Source: Bradyrhizobium sp. (lineage in GTDB: Bacteria; Pseudomonadota; Alphaproteobacteria; Rhizobiales; Xanthobacteraceae). From it: DNA of 64,000 nucleotides. Positions within the stretch are counted from its first letter, which is position 1, and every line of letters starts with the position of its first letter. The position numbers and the translations under genes were made by a program. The stretch covers positions 1 to 64,000 of the forward strand of contig NZ_SSMW01000138.1 in NCBI RefSeq assembly GCF_004799405.1. Reading direction: 5' to 3'. The notes beneath the pieces were generated by a model. That model was not told where the DNA came from and searched no databases. It saw nothing but the letters and a program-made list of their open reading frames with translations. Of this stretch, positions 18,546 through 26,801 are shown piece after piece.

Positions 18546-18728
18546 CTAGCGCGGGTGCGCGAATGCCGATCCGGGCGACACATCGTGTCGCGACGCGAGG
18601 ATACTTTTCGCCTCCTCGGCCGCCAGCAGCTTCAGGAGCCTCTCGCGTCGGGCGTCGTCGTTGTCTGTCTGCGTGCTGAGCAGTCTTCGGAAAATAGCAA
18701 TAGTTTGCTGATGAACGAACTGTTCCAT
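18546..18728 (-). CDS. Small helical hypothetical protein
   Basis: Read from the ATG at 18728 (AGAGG five bases upstream), this is a 60-residue helical protein starting MEQFVHQQTIAIFRRLLSTQ, with ARRERLLKLLAAEEAK in the middle. Short proteins of this kind are common in Bradyrhizobium. An in-frame ATG at 18761 has a poorer ribosome site. It converges on the 18294-18533 gene with a 12-nt gap. Function unknown. Confidence 0.68.
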   Translation of the reverse strand: MEQFVHQQTIAIFRRLLSTQTDNDDARRERLLKLLAAEEAKSILASRHDVSPGSAFAHPR

Positions 18729-19108
18729 TGATGCCTCTGGTCTGTTAGCGGCGAAACGCAAATCTTGAAATGTGGGACAAACCCCCGGATCCGGCCGCGG
18801 AGAACCGCGGTTTCATTGGATCTTCTGCCGAACGCGAGACCGGAGTCTCCCGGACTGCGTACGGACAACCGGAGCAACCGGGAAATTCATACAAACAGAA
18901 CTCCTGGCAGGATGTGCCGGATGTCCCATTTGCCGAAATATTGTCCAGCCGGCATTTTACCGGCCCGATCTCGATTTGGGGCACGATACTCCCCCTTTGT
19001 GCCAACACCTCACATCACCGATGTTTGCTGAGATCTGAACTGTGTCCACCATGGAGCCTTGGGTTCCATATTGCTGTGCAATATTGCTCACTACGGAAAA
19101 TTTCCGGT
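18729..19108. other. Non-coding or decayed region upstream of the transporter remnant
   Basis: Three plus-strand frames stay open between about 18765 and 19138, the best starting at 18770 (122 codons), but none has a clear ribosome-binding site or known product. A small hairpin (CCGCGG-AGAA-CCGCGG, 18795-18810) followed by TTT is present. I do not call a gene here. Confidence 0.4.
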
Positions 19109-19122
19109 TTGATTCGGGTCAA
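19109..19122. promoter_or_regulatory. FNR/FixK-type box
   Basis: TTGATTCGGGTCAA matches TTGA-N6-TCAA. Its centre is about 73 nt before the ATG at 19189, a suitable position for low-oxygen activation of that (now broken) transporter gene. Confidence 0.6.
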
Positions 19123-19188
19123 AAGCTTAGATTTCTGACCGGGTTACAAAGATTTGGGATGCCACCGCGGTTTTGAGACGAATCGAAC

Positions 19189-20341
19189 ATGCTCCCTAAG
19201 GACTACCTCGCGCCCGATGAGAGGCGTCTGCTTGCTCGATTCTGGCAAAGCGCCGCCGGATTCTGGCGGGGGCCGTCGGCCTGGCTGGCGTGGCCTCCTT
19301 GTCGGACTCCTGGTAGCCACCATCGTTTTACAACTTCTGACCCAGTATCGGCTCAACTTCTGGAATCGCGACTTCTTCGACGCGATCGAGCGCAAGGATG
19401 CTGGCGGGCTCTGGCAACAGGCGTTACGGCTGCTCCCAATCGGCACAGCAAGCCTGACTCTCGCCATCGTCTCGGTCTGGGGCCGCATGACCATGCAGCG
19501 CAAATGGCGCGAGTGGCTGAGCAATCATCTCTACGACTATTGGCTGGAACGGGATCATATCGTCCGTCTGAGGTTCATGTCTGGGGAGCACCAGGCTCCC
19601 GAGTATCGGATCGCCGAGGACGCGAGGATCGCGACAGATCTGCCGGTCGATCTCCTGCTCGGACTGCTTTCTTCGGTCCTCGTCGCCGTCATTTTCATCG
19701 GCGTGCTCTGGAGGGTCGGTGGCGATCTTGTGCTTGGCGCATTCGGGACGATCGTGGTGGTCCCCGGATATCTCGTCATCGCGGTGATCCTGTATTCCAT
19801 TCTGCTGACGGCCGCGATGATACTCATCGCGCGGCACCTGACGCGGGTCATGGAAGACAGCAAGCGGACCGAAGCCGAATTGAGGTCAGTTGGGACGCTG
19901 TTGCGCGAGGCGGGAGAAAGGATCCTTGATCCGGAAGTCCATCAGGACGGCCGGCGGGCGATCGGAACGGCGCTCGACGCGGTGATCCGTATTTGGCGAA
20001 CCTACTGCTGGCAACTAATGCGGATGACGCTGGTTACGCACACGAACTTTCTGCTGACCCCTATCATCGCCTTGCTGCTCTGTACCCCCAAATACATCGA
20101 GGGAACGATGACCCTCGGCGAGGTCGTGCAGGCCGCTGCGGCCTTCGTCATCGTCCAGGGTGCCTTCAACTGGATGACCGACAGCTATGGCCGCATCTCG
20201 GACTGGACCGCGTCGGCAAACCGCGTGGCGTCGCTGCTGCTGGCGCTGGACCAGATCGACGGGCAGACAAGTCCAAGTACCAACGCGGGAGCTGACCGCA
20301 ATGAGTTCGGCGAGCCTGCAGGGACGCTGACAAGCGACTAG
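19189..20341 (+). pseudogene. BclA/SbmA-like ABC transporter membrane domain, frameshifted and without ATPase domain
   Basis: The natural start is the ATG at 19189 (MLPKDYLAPDERRLLARFWQ, then GFWRGPSAWLAW). After about 38 codons the family sequence continues in the other frame (LLVGLLVATIVLQLL, then QYRLNFWNRDFFDAIERKD), so one extra base near 19300 breaks the gene. The rest is an intact ABC_membrane_2-type domain with several membrane segments and the FWNRDFF signature of YddA/BclA-type exporters. The protein ends soon after ANRVASLLLALDQID, where the nucleotide-binding domain would begin; no Walker motifs follow. In rhizobia BclA/BacA proteins import peptides (family knowledge). From an internal start an SbmA-like ATPase-free protein could still be made, so function is not excluded. 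Confidence 0.7.
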
Positions 20342-20430
20342 ATTTTATATCCTCCTTTGTGGCGTGGGCCACCGACACGGTGCCCATCGCCGTGCCATGA
20401 CTGAGCATCCCTATTTCAAGGAAGTGCGCG

Positions 20431-20745
20431 GTGCTGGATTCGGATCATTCGCGGGAGCTCGAGCTGGAAATCATGCGCCTGACGGCGGGCTGCATGCAGA
20501 TGGGCCACAGCGAGCTCGGCGCGGCCCTGAAATCCGAGATCCAGCGGCTGGCTGGCGGACAGCCGGCCGATCGGGAGTCCGCGCGAAAGCATGAGCTCGC
20601 CTGCCTGCGCATGGCGGCCGACTGCATGCAATTGGTCGGTGAGATCCAGACCCCTGGTCTGCAGCGGCATTTCCTGGAGCTGGCGCGGCTGTTGACTGCG
20701 ACGGCGGAGTCGGCCGCAGTACCGGCGTTTGCGCCTTCAGTCTGA
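20431..20745 (+). CDS. Small helical hypothetical protein
   Basis: A 104-residue, largely helical product with a GTG start at 20431 behind AAGGAAG. Two similar stretches (IMRLTAGCMQMGHSEL and CLRMAADCMQLVGEI) suggest an internal duplication of a helix carrying Cys and Met. No leader and no recognised family. It ends 6 nt from the convergent Crp/Fnr gene. Confidence 0.62.
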   Translation: MLDSDHSRELELEIMRLTAGCMQMGHSELGAALKSEIQRLAGGQPADRESARKHELACLRMAADCMQLVGEIQTPGLQRHFLELARLLTATAESAAVPAFAPSV

Positions 20746-20751
20746 GTCCAC

Positions 20752-21507
20752 TTACCTCTTGCGTTGTCCGGTGTCTCCCTGAACCGCAGTCGAGGGCGGC
20801 GTCAGGAATGCATCGAACCGTTCCTTCACGATGGCGTAGCATTCGCAGGACGCCTTCTCCAGTCCGGCTCGATCGACGATCTGGATCTTACCTCGCCGGT
20901 AGCTGATGAGCCCCGCCGTCTGGAGCGCCTGCGCCGCCATGGTCACCGATTTGCGGTTGGCGCCGAGCATCTCTGACAGGAATTCGTGGGTATAGGGCAA
21001 CGCCTCGCCCTCGGCTCGGTCATGCATCATCAACAGCCAGCGACACATCCGCTCTTCCGTACTGTGCAGCGCGTTGCACGCGACGGTCTGTTGGACCTGC
21101 GACAGCAGCGTTTCCGAGTAGCTAACGAACAGGTTGCGGACGTGCTCGCTGTTCTTGAACTCCGATTGCAACAGCTCGATCGGACACCGGACCATGCCGC
21201 CTTCCAATTGCACAAGGCAACGGTTGAACGAGACCCGGCTGTACATGGCGGCGAACAGGCCGAATGCGCCTTCACGACCGATGTTCGCGGTCTCGATGGC
21301 CGAGCCGTTCTCCAGCACCGTCAACAGCGACAGGACCGAGCCTTCCGGAAAATAGGCATGCTTGAGCAGCCCGCCCGCATCGCAGACGACGGCGCCCAGC
21401 TTGAGCGTGACCGGTTCGAGATGGGGATCGATCCGCTTGCGGCTCGAGGGCTCCAGCGCCCCCAGCAACCGGTTGCCCTGCGGCCCGACCATTCGAAGTT
21501 TCGGCAT
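20752..21507 (-). CDS. Crp/Fnr-family transcriptional regulator
   Basis: From the ATG at 21507 (MPKLRMVGPQGNRLLGALEP) the protein has 251 residues; the longer frame to 21573 adds an unlikely N-terminus. The N-terminal half is a cyclic-nucleotide-binding-like barrel (ILENGSAIETANIGREGAFG type), and the C-terminal half is a Crp-type winged helix with THEFLSEMLGANRKSVTMAA as the recognition region. There are no FNR-type N-terminal Cys clusters, so it is not an iron-sulfur FNR. A second Crp/Fnr gene lies directly upstream on the same strand. Confidence 0.85.
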   Translation of the reverse strand: MPKLRMVGPQGNRLLGALEPSSRKRIDPHLEPVTLKLGAVVCDAGGLLKHAYFPEGSVLSLLTVLENGSAIETANIGREGAFGLFAAMYSRVSFNRCLVQLEGGMVRCPIELLQSEFKNSEHVRNLFVSYSETLLSQVQQTVACNALHSTEERMCRWLLMMHDRAEGEALPYTHEFLSEMLGANRKSVTMAAQALQTAGLISYRRGKIQIVDRAGLEKASCECYAIVKERFDAFLTPPSTAVQGDTGQRKR

Positions 21508-21592
21508 TCGGTCCGACCTATCAGTTTGGGCTGTTCTTGCGCGGATAGCCAATAGGATTCTGTATGCGATCACATGGCCGCCGACCGGCGAG

Positions 21593-22267
21593 CTAGTCCC
21601 TTTGGATTTGCGGCTTGTCGTGAAGAACCGCGTTCAAAAGCGAATTGTGCACTTCGATCTCGCCGTTATAGCTGATGAAGCCGAGCTTGCGGAATTTGTT
21701 CATGAAGAAGCTGACGCGGGAACGGGTGGTGCCGATCATCTCCGCCAACGTTTCCTGGCTGACGTGCACCTTGATCGGCTGCGGGCTGCCGCCCTTGCCA
21801 AAGTTAGCCAACAGCAACAGAAGCCGCGCCAGCCGCTTCTCGCTCGAATTGAAAAGTTGATCGATCAGATCCTCTTCAATTCGGCTGTTGCGCGAAAGCA
21901 GATACGACATGAAAAGCTCGGAGAATTTCGGCTCGGCGTGAAGGACCGCAAGCATCGCGGTCTTGGTGATGGCGGTGATCACGCAATCTTCCAGCGCCGT
22001 GGTCGTGGAAATCCGGAGCGGATGGCCGTTCAGGCACCCCTCGCCGAAGAACTGCCCGGGCTCGAAAATTCCGACGACCGCTTCCTTGCCCTGCTCGGAC
22101 AGCACGACAACTTTGACCCTGCCCTTCTGGATGTAGAAGACAGTATCCGCCGCGTCTCCCTGCGAAAACACGGCCTCGTTCTTGTGGAAGATCAAAACGG
22201 TCTTTCCATCGCCCACCTTCGCGAGGAAGGCCTGAGGGTCAAACTCATTCCTTGCGGACTTTGCCAA
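21593..22267 (-). CDS. Crp/Fnr-family transcriptional regulator
   Basis: A 224-residue protein: cNMP-binding fold at about 20-130 (FSQGDAADTVFYIQKGRVKV, then EPGQFFGEGCLNG) and Crp-type helix-turn-helix at about 160-210 (SQETLAEMIGTTRSRVSFFM). The only Cys residues are scattered, so oxygen sensing by an iron-sulfur cluster is unlikely. Upstream lie a palindrome (22351-22366) and a FNR/FixK-type box (22370-22383), so the gene may be under low-oxygen control. It precedes the second regulator with an 85-nt gap. Confidence 0.87.
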   Translation of the reverse strand: MAKSARNEFDPQAFLAKVGDGKTVLIFHKNEAVFSQGDAADTVFYIQKGRVKVVVLSEQGKEAVVGIFEPGQFFGEGCLNGHPLRISTTTALEDCVITAITKTAMLAVLHAEPKFSELFMSYLLSRNSRIEEDLIDQLFNSSEKRLARLLLLLANFGKGGSPQPIKVHVSQETLAEMIGTTRSRVSFFMNKFRKLGFISYNGEIEVHNSLLNAVLHDKPQIQRD

Positions 22268-22350
22268 CGCTCACCTCCCGGTCCGCCGTCAGCCCCTGCA
22301 AGCCTGCAACCGGATTTCCGGTCAACAGAATTATGAGTATGTAAGTACAA

Positions 22351-22366
22351 TGTCTGTTAACGGACA
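22351..22366. promoter_or_regulatory. Near-perfect 16-bp palindrome, candidate operator
   Basis: TGTCTGTTAACGGACA has arms that match in seven of eight positions around a central GTTAAC. It lies just before the FNR/FixK box and 84 nt upstream of the Crp/Fnr start at 22267. The binding protein is unknown; autoregulation is possible. Confidence 0.4.
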
Positions 22367-22369
22367 TAG

Positions 22370-22383
22370 TTGATTTGAGTCAA
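22370..22383. promoter_or_regulatory. FNR/FixK-type box
   Basis: TTGATTTGAGTCAA matches TTGA-N6-TCAA. It lies between the divergent Crp/Fnr gene (start 22267, minus) and exoD (22653, plus), with its centre about 110 nt from the regulator's start. Confidence 0.6.
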
Positions 22384-22508
22384 ATGAATTTGGCTGCACC
22401 GCCGTAGGTTATTTTGATCCAGGGAGCCGCGGATCCTTCGCCTCCGCACAGACCAGCCATTGGGCTCTGAGGCTTAACGGAAACATTGATGAGCCGTCCC
22501 CGCTCGTC

Positions 22509-22640
22509 GATCGAATCGGGTGGAGGGCGGCCGTGCCTGGAGCCAACGACGGAATTATCTCGACCGCAAGCCTGATCGTCGGCGCAGCCGCAGCGGCGGC
22601 AAAGCAAAACGACGTCCTGATCGCGGGAGTCGAGGAAGAG
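22509..22640 (+). pseudogene. Remnant of a VIT1/CCC1-family metal transporter, N-terminal end
   Basis: The frame reads DRIGWRAAVPGANDGIISTA and then SLIVGAAAAA, ending DVLIAGV. This is the conserved opening of VIT1/CCC1 Fe2+/Mn2+ transporters (the R-GW-RA-V-GANDGIVSTASL pattern). Homology stops after about 44 codons and the frame runs straight into ExoD. Only the first membrane helix survives, so it cannot be a functional transporter. Confidence 0.65.
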
Positions 22641-22652
22641 AGGGGGCCCAAT

Positions 22653-23276
22653 ATGAAGCTGACGCTACCCGCCAGCGCGACAGCGTTGGTTCCCGCCTCG
22701 GTCTTGCTGCAGCGGCTGCACGACGAGGCGCCGACGGATCACTTTAGCCTTGGCTGGCTAATGAGCCGCATGAACAAGCGCTCCTTCGGCCTCATCATGC
22801 TACTGCTCGCAGTGGTCGCTATTGCACCGGGTGTCTCGATCGTAGCCGGCCTGCTGCTCATGATCCCCGCCTTCCAGATGGTCGCCGGCAAGAACCTGCC
22901 GGTGTTCCCGCGCCGCGTCGCCGTCCGTCCGATGCCGACGCGGCACCTTGCAGCTCTAGTGCAGCGAGCTGTGCCAGTGCTGAGGTATCTCGAGAAGCTC
23001 ATTCATCCGCGCTGGCCGACCCCGCCAGATGCGACCAAGCGCGTCGTCGGCGCCGTTGTCGTGTTGCTGAACGTTACGCTGCTCTTCACACCGATCCCTT
23101 TGAGCAACGTGGTTCCCGCCCTCGTAATCGCGCTCATCTCGCTGGCTTATCTCGAGGAGGACGGACTCCTGCTTTCGATTGCGCTGCTGACGAGCATCAT
23201 TGTCCTGGCGGTCGAGTTGGTGGCGATCTGGGAGACAGTCCTCGGCGCGAAATGGATCATCTTCGGTCTGTGGTAA
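22653..23276 (+). CDS. exoD: ExoD-family exopolysaccharide synthesis membrane protein
   Basis: A 207-residue protein from the ATG at 22653, preceded by GAGAGGGGG. The frame is open upstream to 22533, but that part is the VIT1 remnant, so the shorter start is chosen. ExoD features: SLGWLMSRMNKRSFGLIMLL at the start, hydrophobic segments about 45-70, 130-150, 155-170 and 180-205, and the LFTPIPLSNVVPAL motif. In Sinorhizobium exoD affects exopolysaccharide production and alkaline tolerance (family knowledge). It acts in the inner membrane. Confidence 0.85.
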   Translation: MKLTLPASATALVPASVLLQRLHDEAPTDHFSLGWLMSRMNKRSFGLIMLLLAVVAIAPGVSIVAGLLLMIPAFQMVAGKNLPVFPRRVAVRPMPTRHLAALVQRAVPVLRYLEKLIHPRWPTPPDATKRVVGAVVVLLNVTLLFTPIPLSNVVPALVIALISLAYLEEDGLLLSIALLTSIIVLAVELVAIWETVLGAKWIIFGLW

Positions 23277-23454
23277 GGTCCGGCAAAGGCGCAAGCACCG
23301 TGCCGAAATCGGAAAGCTCAGGAAGATCGCGTGAAGGTATTTCGCATCCTGGATGCTCAGGATCTTCTTTCTCAAATCCGCGCGGTGAGGCAGCCCCTTG
23401 TTTGCAGAATAGTGCGCACCCGGAGCACGGAGGTAGCATTTCTGTCTGGGCGAC

Positions 23455-23694
23455 CTACTTTTGCGTTTGAGCAGGTGCGCTTGTACTCGGCGTCGTCGTC
23501 ACTGACATCGACACGCTGCCGTAACCGAAATAGACAAGGGTTCCGAACACGAGGGCAAACACGATTGCGCTCATTAAAGCGCCCAGGAAACGGTTGCCGA
23601 AGCCGATCGAGTTGCCGACCAAATCAATGATGAATACTACGATGGTTGCGATGAGCACAGGCTCAGACCACGCGTATTGTACAGGCAAAATCAT
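23455..23694 (-). CDS. Small two-helix membrane protein
   Basis: A 79-residue product starting MILPVQYAWSEPVLIATIVV. Membrane segments lie at about 11-30 and 38-60 (FLGALMSAIVFALVFGTLVY), followed by a short Ser/Thr-rich tail. No named family. Neighbouring genes on the same strand (phasin and small stress-type proteins) suggest shared stress physiology, which is inference. Confidence 0.7.
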   Translation of the reverse strand: MILPVQYAWSEPVLIATIVVFIIDLVGNSIGFGNRFLGALMSAIVFALVFGTLVYFGYGSVSMSVTTTPSTSAPAQTQK

Positions 23695-23763
23695 AGCTCA
23701 CCTCCCAGTTTTCAGTAGCGGACGTATGGACGAACGGCCATCCTCCCGACGCAAGTCGCAATC

Positions 23764-24192
23764 CTACTTGTCAGTTCCGGGAACACGGAGTGCCGCAAGA
23801 TTATCTTCAACACGCTTGCGAATTATGTCGAACGCTTCCTTCTGAGATTTGATCGCCATCTCGGCCAGTTCGCGCATATTCGAAAGCGCGGCCTCGAAAG
23901 CGTGCGACGCCATGTCCATGCGCTTGGTACCCGCATCCTCGCCTTGTAGGGTGCCGACGGCCTGCTTGATCGATTCCTGCAGAATCTCGGCTTGCCGATG
24001 AACGAGCGCCTGCCAGCCTTCGAACGCGACACGATTGGCCTCGGTCAGAGCTTCGATATTCTTCTTTTCGCGATCCATGATCGTCGCGAGATCGACGCCC
24101 GGCAACTTGAAATCCTTCATCAGCTTGGTGAAGTCGAAGTTCGGCATTTGCCCAAATTCGCCAAACAGTGGGGGCTTGTTCTCGTCAGCCAT
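23764..24192 (-). CDS. Phasin family protein
   Basis: From the ATG at 24192 (MADENKPPLFGEFGQMPNFD, GGGAGAG upstream) the protein has 142 residues. It shows the PhaP-type pattern: MPNFDFTKLMKDFKLPGVDL, then long amphipathic helices with EKKNIEALTEANRVAFEGWQ and AGTKRMDMASHAFEAALSNM. Phasins coat polyhydroxyalkanoate granules and limit coalescence (family knowledge). The frame is open to 24267 but the added N-terminus is atypical. Confidence 0.87.
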   Translation of the reverse strand: MADENKPPLFGEFGQMPNFDFTKLMKDFKLPGVDLATIMDREKKNIEALTEANRVAFEGWQALVHRQAEILQESIKQAVGTLQGEDAGTKRMDMASHAFEAALSNMRELAEMAIKSQKEAFDIIRKRVEDNLAALRVPGTDK

Positions 24193-24278
24193 TTGTTTCT
24201 CTCCCGTCCTGAAGGTCGCGTCTTGTTCTTTGCGCCTCCGTGGCGCTTGCACAGACCTCACCGACATTAGCCGGTCGT

Positions 24279-24473
24279 CTATTTGATCCGGCGCCCCCTA
24301 TAGAAACCCTTGTTGGTCGTATTCTGCTTAATGTTGGCCGTGTCGCCTTGCTCCTGGGTGTTCACGTCCGCATGCAATTTCAGCATCTCGTTTGCCGCTT
24401 CGGAATTATCACCCGTCCCCTTGTGACTCCGATTGGCAGGCGGCACCGGTGGCATATGACTGTGTTTGGACAT
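24279..24473 (-). CDS. Small hydrophilic hypothetical protein
   Basis: A 64-residue product from the ATG at 24473 with GGGGAA upstream. It is hydrophilic and low in hydrophobics (MPPVPPANRSHKGTGDNSEA, then HADVNTQEQGDTANIKQNTT), a composition typical of disordered stress-related proteins. It ends in a basic GFYRGRRIK tail. Function unknown. Confidence 0.68.
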   Translation of the reverse strand: MSKHSHMPPVPPANRSHKGTGDNSEAANEMLKLHADVNTQEQGDTANIKQNTTNKGFYRGRRIK

Positions 24474-24504
24474 CTGGATTCCCCGAGTTGATCGGCAAAG
24501 AAAG

Positions 24505-24524
24505 CGGCCCGCCAAAGCGGGCCG
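24505..24524 (-). terminator. Rho-independent terminator
   Basis: A perfect 8-bp stem (CGGCCCGC / GCGGGCCG) with a 4-nt loop, followed on the minus strand by CTTTCTTTG. It lies 10 nt after the stop of the DUF3309 gene. Confidence 0.65.
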
Positions 24525-24534
24525 TCCAAAGAAT

Positions 24535-24699
24535 TCAAAGTTTGCCGAGCAATAGCAGAATCACCAGAATGACGACGATCAGGCCCAAGCCTCCGCCACC
24601 GTAATACCCGGTGCCGTAGAATGGGCCGCCACCTATTCCGCTAAAGCCACCGAGCAGGGCTATGACAAGAATAATGAGTATGATCGTTCCAATCGACAT
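24535..24699 (-). CDS. DUF3309 family small membrane protein
   Basis: A 54-residue protein starting MSIGTIILIILVIALLGG, with a Gly/Tyr-rich middle (PFYGTGYYGGGGLG) and a second hydrophobic helix (LIVVILVILLLLGKL). This is the whole layout of DUF3309. A strong ribosome site (AAAGGAG) precedes the ATG, and a hairpin terminator follows the stop. A FNR/FixK-type box lies 121 nt upstream. Function unknown; probably envelope stress-related. Confidence 0.88.
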   Translation of the reverse strand: MSIGTIILIILVIALLGGFSGIGGGPFYGTGYYGGGGLGLIVVILVILLLLGKL

Positions 24700-25072
24700 T
24701 TTAGTCTCCTTTCGTTTGTCGTTTCAGTCCACTTTCTTGAGTTTTAGATACCCATCTCATTTACGGTCCCCTCGGAAGACTGTTGGATCGTAAGATTCAT
24801 ATATTCCTGACCGTCTGTTTTGATTTAGCGCAAGCTCTCGTCAAATGAAGGCGTCCGCTGCCGAAACCCAGGGCGCCGGCGCTGGAATTGGCACAGTACC
24901 CCTTGCCGGCTTCGGATAGAGTGCAGCAGTCGTCGCGGCACCACCCAATGGTCTCTTCCAAACTAGCTTACGAAAACTCGATGCAGGCTAACAACAAGCA
25001 CCAACGCCGTAGAATAATTCGATAGCTCTGCAATGGATCGCCGGCTGACGTGCTGGTCAGGGCTGACTTCTA
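24700..25072. other. Intergenic region with a FNR/FixK-type box
   Basis: About 370 nt without a convincing gene. The only recognised element is the box at 24820-24833. Confidence 0.5.
24820..24833. promoter_or_regulatory. FNR/FixK-type box
   Basis: TTGATTTAGCGCAA fits TTGA-N6-(T/G)CAA and lies 121 nt before the DUF3309 start. Confidence 0.5.
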
Positions 25073-25351
25073 TCACTTGGCCATTCTCCAAACCAACAGC
25101 ACCGCGGCAGCACCGACCGCCGCGGCGATGATCGAAGTCAGCAGCCCGCCGCCGAGCGCCAGCATGGCGATGTGATAACCGAAGAACGCTCCAGCAATCC
25201 CCACGAGTGCACTGGTGAGGACGCCGCGGGCCGATCCGGAGAACTGCCGGGCAAGCCAAGACGGCCCAGCCAGCCGATCAAAGAGAATGCCGGCGACAAT
25301 GCCGATCACGAGGACCAGAAGAAATGTCACAAACGGGTCGTTGGCGCGCAT
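25073..25351 (-). CDS. GlsB/YeaQ/YmgE-type stress membrane protein
   Basis: A 92-residue, Gly/Ala-rich protein with three membrane segments: about 8-25 (VTFLLVLVIGIVAGILF), 42-62 and 68-87. The GIVAG...GSARGVLTSALVGIAGAFFG pattern fits the transglycosylase-associated/GlsB family of small inner-membrane stress proteins. ATG at 25351. Confidence 0.75.
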   Translation of the reverse strand: MRANDPFVTFLLVLVIGIVAGILFDRLAGPSWLARQFSGSARGVLTSALVGIAGAFFGYHIAMLALGGGLLTSIIAAAVGAAAVLLVWRMAK

Positions 25352-25379
25352 GGATCAGATCCTCCAAGCATGGAGTGGA

Positions 25380-25610
25380 AACAAAGTATCGTACGTCGCT
25401 GGCTTGGTCGCAAGCGCATTCGCAAGTCCTTGCATTCGGTGCTGGCATGGGTTCTCGGCCGTATCCCCGTGGGGCAATTCCGGCATATCTGCGAGTGCGT
25501 TCCAAATTACCACAGGTCTTTATCTGATCGTGGTCGCGCTGCTAGCCTCCGCAATGGGAGGTTTAAGCGCGGCGGTCCATGATGCCGGAAAAGGCGGTCG
25601 GCGGGCTTAG
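25380..25610 (+). pseudogene. Probable fragment of a membrane protein
   Basis: The plus frame reads NSGISASAFQITTGLYLIVV and then ALLASAMGG, a good membrane helix of a type found near the N-terminus of larger rhizobial membrane proteins. The frame has no ribosome site, would begin on top of the divergent gene's start at 25351, and ends soon after the helix. I read it as a leftover fragment; chance is possible. Confidence 0.3.
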
Positions 25611-25666
25611 TCGTTCTGGCGATGCAAAGTCCGTCCGAATTCCTGCGGACGGACGCTACATCGTGT

Positions 25667-26782
25667 TTACCGTCTCTCTTCCTCACGCGCCGGTGGGCGC
25701 TGCGCCGGTGCGGGCGGGCGCGGAGCCGGCGCCATGCGCGGCGGCGCTTCCCTCATAGCCGGAGCAGGTGGTGCGGGCCGGCGCTCTTCAGTACGGGGCG
25801 GTGGCGCCAGACGTTGCTCCACCTTCGGTTCGGGGCGTACAGCCGGCCTCGGCTCGACTCGCGGCGGCTCGGCCCTCGGCGCTTCCTGGGGCACGCGGCG
25901 CAGCTCTTCCGTAGGCTTCCTTTCCTCGACCCGCGGTGCCGGCTCCCTGCCCATTTCGTTCATGCGTGGCACGCCCGGACGGGGCGGTTCACCAGGGCGC
26001 GGCAGCTCGTGCCCCTGCTTCTCCTGCGGCTGGCTGGGCTCGCCCGGAGAGCGGCTCGCACGCACGACGCCTTCACCCTGGAGGACGCCGGGGCGCGAGG
26101 TCGCGGCAATCGCGGGCTCGCCGTGGTTCTGCTTGGAGAACAGCGAGCGATCCTTGCTCGCGATCTCGGAATGCTGGCGCTGCATCGGTGTCGCCTCAAC
26201 GTGACGCTCCCGCGCGATCGCCTCCTGCTGCGGGGTCGGCCGCGCCTGGATGCCGCCGTTGCCGCCGTTGAAGCTGACCCGGCTGGCGTTTCTGTTGATC
26301 ACGACCGTCTGGTTGTAGACGTTGGTGATCCGCACATTGGTGAAATTGTTGAAAGTGCGGTTGTAGAAGAACACGCCGTGGTCCCAGCGCCCGCCGTAGT
26401 AGCCTTCGCCGGTGTAGCCGAAGCCGTAATCGATGCCGCCGTAGAAACCAACCTCGCGGCCCCAGTAGCCGGGGTGGAAGCCGTAACGGCCATCGACCCA
26501 TCCCCACCACGCTGGCGTCCACAACAACTCGGGCTGCGGCGGCTCGACCCATGTGCCGGGCACCCAGTAATAGTCCAGCGCGACGGGGTCCCAAGCCCAA
26601 TAGCCGGGCGCCCAGATGTAGCCCTCCGCCGGAATCGGCGGCTGCTCGTAGTAAGGAAGCGGTGGGGGCGGAACGTCGACGCTCACGTCGACCGCTATCT
26701 GCGCGTGCGCCGGCATCATGAGATACGAGGGCAGCGCTGCACCCAGCATGAGCACGAAAACGGACGATCGAAACGAATTCAT
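25667..26782 (-). CDS. Exported YXWXPGXW-repeat protein with Pro/Arg/Glu-rich tail
   Basis: A 371-residue exported protein (signal peptide 1-28, cleavage near AHAQ). Residues about 45-130 carry aromatic repeats: EGYIWAPGYWAW, YYWVPGTWVEPP, LLWTPAWWGWVDGRYGFHPG, the WxPGxW type of envelope-associated repeat. A segment with FNNFTNVRITNVYNQTVVIN follows. From about 200 on it is low-complexity and rich in Pro, Arg, Glu and Ala (EERRPAPPAPAMREAPP), probably disordered and possibly cell-wall or surface associated. The very long plus-strand frame over the gene is a codon-bias shadow. Confidence 0.8.
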   Translation of the reverse strand: MNSFRSSVFVLMLGAALPSYLMMPAHAQIAVDVSVDVPPPPLPYYEQPPIPAEGYIWAPGYWAWDPVALDYYWVPGTWVEPPQPELLWTPAWWGWVDGRYGFHPGYWGREVGFYGGIDYGFGYTGEGYYGGRWDHGVFFYNRTFNNFTNVRITNVYNQTVVINRNASRVSFNGGNGGIQARPTPQQEAIARERHVEATPMQRQHSEIASKDRSLFSKQNHGEPAIAATSRPGVLQGEGVVRASRSPGEPSQPQEKQGHELPRPGEPPRPGVPRMNEMGREPAPRVEERKPTEELRRVPQEAPRAEPPRVEPRPAVRPEPKVEQRLAPPPRTEERRPAPPAPAMREAPPRMAPAPRPPAPAQRPPAREEERR

Positions 26783-26801
26783 GTGAAACCTTTCCTCTAA
26801 T

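Noticed and set aside
18765..19138. Three overlapping plus-strand frames before the BclA-like remnant
   Set aside because: All three frames open together, none with ribosome site or homology; the FNR/FixK box lies inside them, so a control region is more likely.
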